Shown here: piece by piece, positions 26,601 through 36,398 of the stretch
How the letters are laid out: every line of letters begins with the position of its first letter
Position numbering within the stretch: the stretch's first letter is position 1
Assembly (NCBI GenBank): GCA_963377175.1
Contig: CAUJNA010001241.1
Coordinates: forward strand, 16,001-80,000
Length of the DNA stretch: 64,000 nt
From: Effrenium voratum
Taxonomy: Eukaryota > Sar > Dinophyceae > Suessiales > Symbiodiniaceae
Direction: 5' to 3'
Position numbers and translations under genes: made by a program
The notes under the pieces: model-generated
Database searches by the model: none
What the model saw: only the letters and a program-made list of their open reading frames with translations
What the model was told of the DNA's origin: nothing

Positions 26601-27091
26601 TGTTACGACGTGTCGCGAATGCTAAGCCGGCCTTTTTACGTGCGTGTACAGACGCTAACCTTCTGCGATCTCACGTGGGGCTACATGATGGCAACCGCAT
26701 TTACTTCTTGCTTGAGGGCATTGAAGCAGCGTTCATGCGCACCCTGGTTCGGGAATTACTCCGTAGGGTCAAGCCTCGGTCGTTGGTTTTTATCCATGAT
26801 GGCCTGTTGATTTCGCCGGAGCCTTCAACCGTTGACCTTGAGGCTTGCTTGATTGAGGCCTCCCTTGGTCTTCACCTCGTGCCCCCCCCGCACTTTCAAG
26901 TTAAAATTGAGAAGCTCCAGCATGATAAGCACCCATCACCTGGACCCCTCCCTAGGAGAGCTGAGGTCCAAGCCTTGGTTACCACTGAATCCCGCCCCAC
27001 TAAGGCCCGTAAACTTGCCCCCGTTGCACCGACTGGTGAAACCTTGCATAACTTTTGGTCCCGCCGCTCTGGCTCAACAGTGCGTGTGTGA
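23441..27091 (+). CDS. Retroelement ORF2, part 2: CCHC knuckle, RNase H, TV-Pol-like polymerase domain
   Basis: This frame continues ORF2 after a +1 shift between about 23,520 and 23,616; real sequence probably begins near GPSFSQALGSMPVGADVILG. A helical thumb/linker of about 450 residues leads to a knuckle CVLCGHGDNSVQHWMSSCAC (24,932-24,990). RNase H follows at 25,575-25,990: HFDGSCH, YHAEGFASAYAVQAL, IIGDNSSI and PREANKEADFLAG. The last 280 residues hold a separate domain with VEIDMCGAHYAIF (26,350s), LVKLLPTVLLNSS and SLVFIHDGLLISP (26,780s). This D...K...HDG order resembles motifs A, B and C of family A/TV-Pol-type DNA polymerases. Its presence in a LINE is unexpected. The polymerase call is an inference. 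Confidence 0.7.
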   Translation: MSRATWTTTLLVVQMGGGSRKHNEHSHWPRFSGPWTSLYWGLVCGECGYYSASPRPDPNQARGPSFSQALGSMPVGADVILGCATRRAHLASADVADFLDGQDRLRDIWAHLLDVECACKCKTHLLGSSNATSHDISVADAAPWGARILASGATMLGLPLHGHGQDLGPPRIAAAFAAKAHATCTDRLRVFRHLHLSVRERGMFCAFYLQSTYLYAYSVHWPSAKELTNHRRLLARALYPSRAWIDMNALPEVLRYLRIAPVLAPDCLVLKAVIGLASRLLAPNLLSWESALAVLPQALGRVLSRLFYAFPRIREVWNSCPGSGQPAAAMKTHLAKYIGLIEEERAIAFLTRRMATAAWKDRSDISFLILLHALPHKTVAPTVRQAVLKWAFDEESDTWFLIRRHWTRQSVCACGCGADSKLFPSGFFAGALSQAHLNLEIEWMRHVPIEAAALGVHTSSLPSLPVMLPSPPALRHDGHLDSATTLLRQSAPWLQRACVLCGHGDNSVQHWMSSCACLGVAGSLLLGCSWRFSHWFPQAHWPRTQSARCYALYAGARAIIRQRGGLVAKHGDPPAAAPLDLLHCAFELLPSDVRMGVRPAWLVGSSAHRSCVWLDHVRFAAGAPLHALSPKIPHFTYQGDSSALPGSLLAVVMEHGRERHLLQAYHHGTPNITLEARVCECGVAHIYVLAVQVVRPGDPLICASRAWRWTALVAHFDGSCHRADAAGGAGVIVRKFAGDDYEVLAQTAYPLPDCPDSYHAEGFASAYAVQALASLYPNHSDVQECLIIGDNSSILSYWRRTARVRRPALVTVLHQAQLIAATELPRISWRYVPREANKEADFLAGIASAAARNEATLPISLPAPAGEEWQSTAAIALSERSSFCLVECPTFHAQDLAHIRAHHPAYRAALEAYIASGGACVGSNAQGVTVLKQVPYRIDGDDCLGRAYPIVKGAAALPRFVRAALFHRDHVEIDMCGAHYAIFQHMVAQQGLVLPRLDEFRARLHADLSASPAGRSALHLVKLLPTVLLNSSVEHATQMLEQNRFNPGPELVALLRRVANAKPAFLRACTDANLLRSHVGLHDGNRIYFLLEGIEAAFMRTLVRELLRRVKPRSLVFIHDGLLISPEPSTVDLEACLIEASLGLHLVPPPHFQVKIEKLQHDKHPSPGPLPRRAEVQALVTTESRPTKARKLAPVAPTGETLHNFWSRRSGSTVRV

Positions 27092-27250
27092 TAGGTATCA
27101 GCCGCTTGGTAGTCCATTCAGGTACTGCCTGCACTTCGGGGCTTGTGCCGCCCAGTGTGTGACCGATAGCAATTGCTCACAGTGACTGGCACTGCCGTCC
27201 TGGGATCAATTTGCTAGAGGTCTGCACTTGCCTTGCCCGCAAACACTGCC

Positions 27251-30200
27251 ATGGCTGACAAACAGCCTCCACAATTGCGGAATACAACGCATTGTCCATC
27301 AGCAACGCACTCAACTTCGGGTACTATTTTGTGCAAGGTGCCATAGATATTACCCAGGTACTCTTCGATGGTCAAGCCACGGATCGGTACGTGAATGCCC
27401 TCCGGCAGTGGGACTTGCCCATCGGAAGCTGGAAGGTCTTTCTTGCGCATCACCCTTATGTCAAATTTGGGTCCCGTAGGAGCCTTAAGCTGGAGCAGCA
27501 CCCCGGTTGGCGGTTCGGTAGCCCGCGGCCTCGCAGTCTCGGCTTTCAGGAGATTGATTCGCTGCAAAGCAACGTGGTGTGGTACGAGGCCGAGCGAGTG
27601 GTATGCCTATACCATCAGGCATCCCTAGGGGCAAACTTCATGGACGCCTACATGAGAGCTACTGCTTTTCGGCAAGTCAGGCAGGACAGGTTGCGGCAAC
27701 AGACTGGCTTTCCTATTGCAGGCTTGGCTTCCTTGGTAGTAACAGATGCTAACCGTAAATCCCTGGCCAGCGCACTAGAAGCCCCTGGATCTGATGCTGC
27801 TCTGGCACAGGAAGGTGCTGCATTGCCTCCGCAGTGTGCGCTCGCGCCAGATGAAATTACCCAACTCATTGAAGCCCTGGCCACTTGCCACCGCAGGCTG
27901 CGGGTGGAGGGAGCTACGGTGCTGGTACTGCCAGCCCGGCGGCCCCTCCTGCCCAGGTTGCGCCCACCCGTACAGTGACCCCGCTCTCTGGGGCCGACTT
28001 GCTCGAACGTAGAGTCGCGGCTCCAACACCCCCTGCCCCTAACTTGAGTGTGCCTGCTGCTGTCCCTGGCTCCAGTGTGTTGGCGGCGGCCTCGTCTGCT
28101 CCGCACCCATTTCGTCCTGTGCCCTCTCCCTCCGTCTCGGGTACCCAGCATGGTGTTGATGCAATGACAGCCAGCCTCACACTCTGCACTGATGCATACG
28201 TCCCCACCGCAGTTGCCTCGACTTCGCTCGAGGATGCCCTGCAGAGGGCACGTGAGCGTGTTGTCGCCCAGGTCACCCCGTGGACTGAGGTGATTGTAGT
28301 TGTGGGACACAACTTTCAACACCAAGCCGCTATCTCGCGTTGGCTTTCTGTGGGGCATACCTGCTCCGCCGGCTCGCCGCCACCCTTGGTCCTTTTTGTG
28401 CCAGTGTGTGCTGTGTATGAAGGGGTCTATCCCTGTGCCTCGCAGGTCTTGCCACAGGTCATGGAATGTGCCCGATGCTTTTTACCCAGCTCGCATATTC
28501 TTGCGGTCACTGAGCGTGTCATGCCTGGCCTCTTCCCAAATTTGGCAGATCTCTGGCAGATCATATCCACCTCGCAGTCCTTGGGGGTGCCGGGTGCCGC
28601 AGATGTGTTCCCGGGTATGATCCTGTTCACGGGCCAGTTTTGGGCTCAGTGTTGGGGACCCTGGGGACAATGCTGTGTGGAGAGCCAGCTCCTCGCTTGC
28701 TCTTAGGCGCAAAAGTGATGGACGGAGTAACTTACTCGCGCCTTCTGCGGTTGCTGAGTCAGATACCCCGCAGGATTCTCGTGCCTTGATGGCCAGTTTG
28801 CACACGCCATTTGCCGGATGCCGTCCGGAAAGTTCCCTGGAGGTGGCATGCCTCGCCAGTTTGCTTGCTACGGCCGCCACCGCATCCTGCTTTGAGGTGC
28901 GCGAGCCGCCCCGGTCGCTCTCATATGTCGCGACTGGTGCGGGACACGCAGGCCACCCGGAGGTTGTCTTGCAACTCCTGGAAGTGTTGGCGCCGCTCCG
29001 GGTGCTCTCCTTCCCAGGCTGGGGGACCACCGTCTGTGATGTAGCTACCCTTGAGCACACCATCTCCTTTGGAAATAAGGGGATGCCGCCGCTCTTCGTT
29101 CAGGCGCTGCACACTAGGGATGCGCCGGACCTCGGAGCCTGGTACCCACTCATTGTTGGGCTGGCGCTCTGTTCGTCGGTCACTGAGAGGGTCCCCTTTT
29201 GGTATCTGCGGCGGCGCTTGCAAACGGGCCCGCATTCCAGTTTTCGGGTCCCGTTGGGTGGCGGCCTGCCAGGGTTGACGCTGGAGCACTTTCCGGTGCC
29301 AGAGGGCCTTAAAGCATGCGAGCCCATCCTCTCACCCACGTGGGGATTGTCGCCTGTGGTAGCTGGTGGGTCCTCTCAGGAACCCCAGCCAAGTGTAGGG
29401 TCTGCCTTGCAGACCATCGCAGCGCATGCATCGGACCTCCAGGATGCCTTGCTGCAGGTTTCTATGCCTGCCATTGCAGGCCTTGCCCTGAGACGCCCGA
29501 AAGCCACTCCGGCCACGCGCCTCACGGTTGACTTTGGGGCGGTAGGGCAGGCATCGGCCTCTGCCGAGGCTGACATCACCTTCTTGTGCAGTGGTCCCGG
29601 AGGCAGTGTGTATGGGCCCACTTCCCAGCCCGTGGACTGGCGTGCCGAGCAAGGGTTTCAGTGTGATCACATTGCGTGCTACCAAGGTCCTGCTCACGCT
29701 TGCCATGTGTCGCAACGCTTGGCCCCACATCTTTCGCGGCCATCGTCAGTGGAATGTCGCTGATGCACGTGCGTCCCATAGATATGGGGACTTCGCGCGA
29801 TACGCCCAGCACTTTGCGTGCAGCATGTTTCAGCCGTCCACTTCCTTCCTCGTGGGCTGCGCCATGGTGGCGTGCCTTGTTTCCGAACGTGGTGCCTTGC
29901 TTCGTGGCTTCTCGGCTGGGTCCTACTCGTGTACTGTTGCTGCCATTGTGTGGCGTCATTTGCTAGGTCCGGATTCCCGCCTCCACGTGCGCATTGGTGG
30001 TGTTTCTATGCCGCCTCCCTGCTTGCGAGGCCTCGCCCAGTCGGCCGGTGACTATGCGCTTGGGAGTGTCAAAATTGTCCAGGTGACCACAGACACGTCG
30101 TGTCCGTGGAGTAGCGTAGGGGAAAGTGGTGTCCGTGCGGCCCTCAATGCCGAAGGCATCGGTGTCCTTGCTGTGCATGATGACCGTCGCATCTTCGGCG

Positions 30201-30337
30201 TAAATGGCCACAACTATAGCCACCTTGTCAAGATACTAGATGGCGCTGGACCATCGCTGCATTCCGCCTTGCCCTTGCGTGTCAGGAACCCCAGGAGTTG
30301 GTTCGTGTCACTGACCGACCACAAATCCCACGCATGA
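27251..30337 (+). pseudogene. Retroelement ORF3, frameshifted, with esterase-like domain
   Basis: A good start context (GCCATGGCT, ATG 27,251) begins a frame that shifts near 27,316 into 27,292-27,978. Coding sequence then passes through frames at 27,885-28,706, 28,675-29,763 and 29,591-30,337, needing about four shifts and a TGA at 30,335-30,337. The parts are clearly protein-like: FGYYFVQGAIDITQVLFDGQ in the first, a Pro/Ala-rich linker, and no known domain until the last. There RGFSAGSYSCTVAAIVW gives a G-x-S-x-G nucleophile elbow, followed by a possible acid (TTDTSCPWSS) and NGHNYSHLV as a candidate catalytic His. This fits an alpha/beta hydrolase or esterase. Esterase domains are known in ORF1 of CR1-type LINEs. 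The open reading continues beyond the TGA into the region before ORF4. Confidence 0.55.
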
Positions 30338-30355
30338 TTTCTGACGCTGCCTGGC

Positions 30356-33300
30356 TTGCCGCCGCCGCCGGGGAGAGTAGTCCTCATGGAGCTCAAGGCA
30401 GACCCTAATGACGCAGCGGACGCATGGGTGTCGCGCTCCCTGCATGGCCTCATGGACCTGCCGGCCTACCGGGCCACTGCCCTTGGGCGGGCTGCCGCTA
30501 AATATGTTCATGATCGGTTGATGCAACTGCCAGTGGCCCAAGCGCTTGATTTTATGTGGTACCAGGCCCTGGCCAGTGTCTCCGCCCTGCGCACCTTCCG
30601 GGACCCCCCGGCCCAGTGGCGCTCCTTCTCTCGGCGTGATGCAATTCCAGCCTGGAGCCGCTTGTACAATCGCCTGCATCCTGGGGTGGATATTTATTCG
30701 GTCCACTTTGTTAAGAAAATGCCGTGGTGCCAGTACTTCAACGGCCATGGCAGTCGTACCGACTCCAGATGGCTCCGAGGTCTCGTTGGCAGTCATGCTG
30801 CCGGATTCACTTGGCGGCAGTGTGAAGTACATCAAAGGGTTCGCATTCGAAATCAGGACTTCCTTCCCCCAGGATTTGGCTGCCCCGAAGCAGGCTTATG
30901 TGCGAAACATGCAAGTGGTGGTCTCTCATGAACAACGTGATTACCGGGAACCCCTCATTAGCCATGCCGAGCTCGTGGGTGCAGAGGGCTTCACTTTCGT
31001 TCCGGACTTCAGCTCCGTCAAACCCCCTAAGCATGGCGTGAGCATGTGGCACCATGTGCTTGGTGTACACTCGGATCGCATTCCCTCTATCCTTGGGGTG
31101 GCCTCTGGGGACGCCCCGCGAAGCTATCTGCCTCCTCGCGTCGAATATGTTGGGTTTGCTCGTGACCTGGAACAGGCCTTCAACTTGCTTGCCTGCAGCC
31201 TCCGGGCGCCTGATGGCACGGGGTGGGTCAGCTTTGATCACTTGGTACGGTCCGAGCTCACCTCAGCCGCATGGGAGACCTTGGTGATCCATACGGAGCG
31301 ACTGGCCGGCTCTTGGCAGGGAGAACATGCGGAGGGCTGGCGTCGCCTTCTGGAGTGCTTCCTCTTCAATGTGCTTCGCTTGAGCACCGGTCCCGATGGG
31401 CACTTCATGAGCGTCCTGCTTGGCGTGTTCCATGCCCTTTCTTCCCAGCGCGTCGCCTTTGGCATCCAGGGACTCTTTGGCACCGGTAAGACTTACTGTG
31501 CCAGTGCTGCCCTCATTCTGCTCACTCGAATGCTGGGCCTCAAAGCCCTGTTTGTGGCTGAGCCCAACTTGCCCTTGCAGGAGTTCTCGCGAAATGTGCA
31601 GTCCCTGCTCGCAGATGCCCCGGCGGAGGTCCTGTGTCAGTTTCCGCGCTTGCTTGGGCGTGACCATGACCAAGCCACTGACCTTGATGTCGCTTATGAG
31701 ACTCGCTCTCAATTCCTCAGGGACAATGAGCCCTGCTGTGTGGCCATTACTCTCGGCTCCCTTCTCCACGAAATAGGACGCCGTGGCCCCTTGGCCTCTT
31801 TTCTTCAGGCTATCCATCTTATGTTTGTGGATGAGTCCCAGCAGGCGGGTCAGGCCGCCTATGTGGCTGTTCATGGTGCAGTGCACTGCACAGCCCTGAC
31901 AGTCCACATTGGTGATGATCGGCAAACTCGGGGGGCCTCGGGCAACGACCCCATCCGAGAAGAGGTTCTGCGACGATTAGGCCAAAAGAAGGTTGCCCTT
32001 CATGGGCTTTCGGATTGGAGCGTCCCACAGGACTTCCTGGTGCTGGCGGCGGCACAAATCACTGGCGAGCGTTCACAGGAAACGCTCCCTGCCGTCCTAG
32101 GCATGGAGTACCTTGCTGCTGCTGGTCGTGGTCTGCCCACTGCGGCAGCCACCGTCCGCAGCGCCAATGGTCTTTCTAGTGAAGGATCTCCCGGGCTCAA
32201 TCTTGTGCTGCCCAGTAGTATGCGGGTTTCGCCTACCGCCTACTTCATGAGTGTGGCTGTTTGGTACCCCCATCTGGTGCGCATGGATGATGACGGTCGA
32301 GTCATTATCGGCAGGTGTGTCGAGCAAGCTGCTGAAGTCATAGCCACCAGGAATGTCATGCTCAATGGCATAACTACTGGAGTTTCCGGCCTCCGCTCCG
32401 TTGAATGGCAACCTAAGCTGCTGTACTTGCAAGGTCGTGATGTCGCCCTGGGGCTTGCGGCAGAGTCCTTGCAGGCCGTTGAACATGTTGTAGACGTCCT
32501 TTTGGCCTCGTTCCACGGCTCCTTTCGGCGTGGGCATGAAACACCCAAGCTTCTTCTCATGACCCCGCATAATGACACGCACGATTCGGTGTGCCGTCAT
32601 TTTATCGGCGGTCAGGTCGATGAAGACCTGCTCCAGGATGTGCTCTTGGTCCATTTGCTTATGGCGTGCACTCCCCTCCTGGTCGAGGCTCATGATGCCA
32701 AGGAAAAGGCACGTGCCACTTCCAAGGCTATTGACGCGCGCTTTCAGAGTTGCTTGCAGCAGCTTCAACGCTTGACGCACGATGAACGCCTTGCTTACCT
32801 GCAGCAGATCACCCCGGCTAAGGTCCGGGAGTACAGGCTGTCTAGGCCCACACTCTTTAGTCAGTACCTCGAATGTACGAACACGGTCAAGGCCACCGGC
32901 ATGACCGGCACGGTCTCCGTAGTCATAATAGGCAAAGATTCTCGTTTTCTCCATTATGGCAGTGAAGCGGAGGCGCGCTTCAACGTGTCGCTGACCAGGG
33001 CCAAAGCGCTTACTGTGGTCCTTGCTCCGCCGAGTGCCACCGGACCGCTAGGCATGCTGCAAACAGCGAGCGCGCGCCTTTTTGGTCGATTGGACATGGC
33101 CAGCCTCCAGAAATCTGCGGAGCCCGTTGCTACATTGTTTGGTATGTGCTCTGGCCTTGCGGATCTGGATGAGCCTTCTTGGCACGGTGCCCATCACATC
33201 GGCCATGCGGCCCCGTGGAAGGAGCTGCCCCTGGCGCTCTCCCTGAAAATGCGGGACACTGAGGAACCCCTCCTGCTCGCGCTCCGCTTGGATGGGCTCG

Positions 33301-36300
33301 GCCCGAAAACTAGCCGTGACCTTTCTGTGTTCTGCTATCAGGAAATCGGAGGCGATGTGGTCCTGTCCTTCACGATGCTTGACGACCAACTCGTGCTGCA
33401 CGGCCCCATGGGTGCCTTCCCTGTAGGTTCTGCATGGGAGACTACTGAGGCAGTGCAATGTGGTGACGCTTCTCTCTGGCCGGTTTCTGGTCTCGTGTTT
33501 TTCGGGGCGGCCACGGCCCTGGCGCATGGGGATGACCTCTGTGAAGGAGCGCCCTGGCCCAGTTTGGCCTGCCTTTCAAGGGATCCGAAGTGCATAGCCA
33601 GGCCGCGCCCTGGGCTGGCGCCCAAGAGGCGTCCGACCCCGCTCCCGCCTGCTCCCGCCAAGCGGCCACGGGGTCAGTCCCCAACACCTGCCACCGGCGG
33701 CCCAGGAGTCGAATGGAGGCCTCGCCTTCCCTCCTCAACCGACCGTGCTGCCTCCGTGTGGGACCCTGCGCCAGTGTCTGGGGGCCCTGTAGCAGGTGAG
33801 GCCCACGGTGCATGGCCCACAATCGAACAGGGGCAGCAATCACTCGCACATCCTCGCAAGCCCCTCATTACGGTCAGTGATATTGAGGGTTTGCCTTCGG
33901 CAGTGCGGGCACAGTGGCCAGACGTCTCTGTGCTTCCCGCGGACACCATCACGCGAGCCAGTAAATACCTAACCTTTGTTACTAGGCACGACCCTAAGAC
34001 TCCTGCGACTGTAGACGGCTTTGTCCTGCTGGAAAGCATCGCTAGCCGCACACATCTGATCCGCGCCCTGCGGAACCTTGTCCGTGAAGGCCTGTCGGTC
34101 ACCGCTGATGCGCTAGCTGCCGTCGCTGACTTCGTCAGCACGCACAGCAAGGCACGCTTCGACATCAAGCATTCGCCCACTCGCGGGTTGTGCATTCGGG
34201 CCATCGCGGGCCACACAGCCGTCCTCGACCCCACCCGCCATCTCCCCTTGATGCGGCATGATGAGGCCATCCGGCGTAGTATAGCACTCCATTGCACGAC
34301 TTGGGTCAGCGCCGAGTCCATCCTTGCGATGGGGCTGCTTCCTGGCGCCTTGATGGGTGGCAAGCGTACTCACATCCACTTGACCACCTACCCGCTTAAT
34401 ACACAGGGCTTTGTGGAGGCCCGGGGCCATCGGCCATACGCCATCGCAGTCGACCTTGTGAAGTGCCTTCATGCAGGGGTGGCGCTATACATTGCGGGTG
34501 GTGAGACTGTGCTCACCTCCGGGGCTGCCTTCACCCTCACTGATGGCCAGGACGTGCAGGGCATCCACCCCTCCTGCATTTCTGCCGTGTATGATGCCTT
34601 CACCGGTAAGGATGTCACGGACACAATCGTGCAGGGCTCCTCCCGGGCACAGGCAACTCCTATGGAGGTTTTCACCGCGGAGGCCGCGCCCGACGATGTG
34701 CCTCGCGTGACTGTGCACACTAAGGAGGAACTGCAAGATGCCCTTGAATACCTTACTGCTGCCGTGGAGGCCTCACAGGAGGCTGGACACGGTGGGGAGA
34801 CTTCGGCCACTGAGGCCACGAGCATGTCGGATGACGGTGCAGACCACACCGCCTCGGCCTCTCGTCCTGGTGGGACCCACTGGGTACCCCAGGGCGAGAA
34901 TGCTGGGCAGGAGGCCATGCAGGTTGACGACGGCGCCCCGCTCGAAGGGATGTTGGCGCCTGATGAGATCAATGAAGCCTTGAATGCCCTGCACCGCAGG
35001 AATGTGTCGTTGATCGAAGTTGATACGGATAATGAAGCAGAGGGCATTGAGCCCGATATCGAGGCCGAACCGCTCCTGGAGGAAGCCGATCGCATCAGTG
35101 TCGCCAGCTCTGCGCCGGAATTCCATGAGTGCCTACCCGCCACGGACGAGGATGCGGCTCGGCTCGGCTTTGTGTCCGCCTTTGCTCCGGAGCCGGAAAA
35201 TGGTCCGGTAGGGCGCGGCCTGCAGGACGATGCGGAAATTGAGGAAGACCTCGATCCGGCAGTGCTGGAGAGCCTAGACGAGGCAGTTGCTGCTCTCGCG
35301 CTGGTCCCCGATATGGCCGCTGCTAAGGAAGTCCTCTCCCTGCATGACTTGAGCCATTTCACGCTGCTCCCCACTAGCTATCCGTGGGGTGACGTCCTGT
35401 TCAGCACTGATCCGGCCACCAAGGCAGGGCTGCATGCTGTGCGCAACACGCTTGCCCTCCGCAGGCTGAGTTCGGACGCCCCTGCCTTGGGAAGTGAGGA
35501 AAAACTGCGCTTCCTGCGCTCATGGCTCCTGTGTTTGGCCACCGCTCTCGCCTCCGTCTTCGAGCCGCTAGGCAGAGAGGATGCGCATCCTCGTGTCCGG
35601 CAGCTTATGCTAGACCGCTTGGCCCAGCCGCAATTCTGGAACGCGGCTCTCACCATAGCTACCAGGCAGCACGCTCAGCTCCTGCAAATGCATGACACCC
35701 TTGAGGAGCTGGAGACAGGTGCTGAGTCCCTCGCCACGGGGGAACAGGTAGCACAATGGTTTGGACGTTCCGGCCCAGGCGATTGGCCTCTGCATAGGCT
35801 GAAAGTTCATATCCCAGTCGCAGCTATGGCGTATCTTTGTGATGCCGATACCGCTGCCTCGGCCAGTGGAGGCGGAGTGGCGCTCAAAGGTACGATCCAG
35901 GCCTGCAGGGGCATGCGGTTTGTCATGGCAGGCGGACTGAAAGCGGGTTACACACCGCCTATCTTCCAGGACGTGGAGCCCCACCGCCACCTTCTTCTGC
36001 AACAGCTTAGAAGTCGGCAGGCCCTCCCCTTCGACTGTCAAGACTACTGCGGCCTGGTGGGGGCCCTCGAACCGAGTGTCATCCGGACGGATATGTGGAT
36101 CCCGTTCCCAGCCGCAGGCCAGTCCTTTGCGGACTTTGCGCGTAGGGCACATGTATCTTCCCACCGTTGGAGGTCTGCCGTGCTTGCAACCCCGCCCGTG
36201 CTTGATGTTGACACCGCGGAGATGATACTTCCGTCTGTTGATGCCTTTCAAGTTCAGGCCTCGGGCATGACACTGCAGGAGCTCCGCAGCAAGGGAATTA

Positions 36301-36398
36301 AGACTTCCAGGAGTGTGGACGACTTCTTGGACGCGCCATCGCTTAGTGCTTTCAACGCGCTCACCAACACAGTCCGCAGCACGTTGCGCCTCCATTAA
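30356..36398 (+). CDS. Retroelement ORF4: SF1 helicase fused to Tpt1/KptA-like RNA 2'-phosphotransferase
   Basis: The frame at 30,356 shifts near 30,790 into one open to 36,398 (up to 1,950 codons from 30,546). Counting from 30,546: Walker A GLFGTGKTYC is near residue 310, Walker B LMFVDESQQ near 425, IGDDRQTRG near 455, and RFNVSLTRAK near 810, defining an SF1 (Upf1/Dna2-like) helicase. A Pro-rich linker follows. Residues about 1135-1360 match the RNA 2'-phosphotransferase fold: ASKYLTFVTRHDP, RGLCIRAIAGHT, HCTTWVSAESILAMGLLPG, KRTHIHLTT and YIAGGETVLTSG. The Arg-His and later Arg residues used by Tpt1 are present; the usual HGT is HCT. An acidic region and a C-terminal unknown domain complete it. 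Tpt1 enzymes remove an RNA 2'-phosphate using NAD+. Confidence 0.7.

Noticed and set aside
34469..35374. 301-codon minus-strand frame within ORF4
   Set aside because: Ser/Ala-rich antisense shadow of the GC-rich helicase/phosphotransferase ORF, with no domain.
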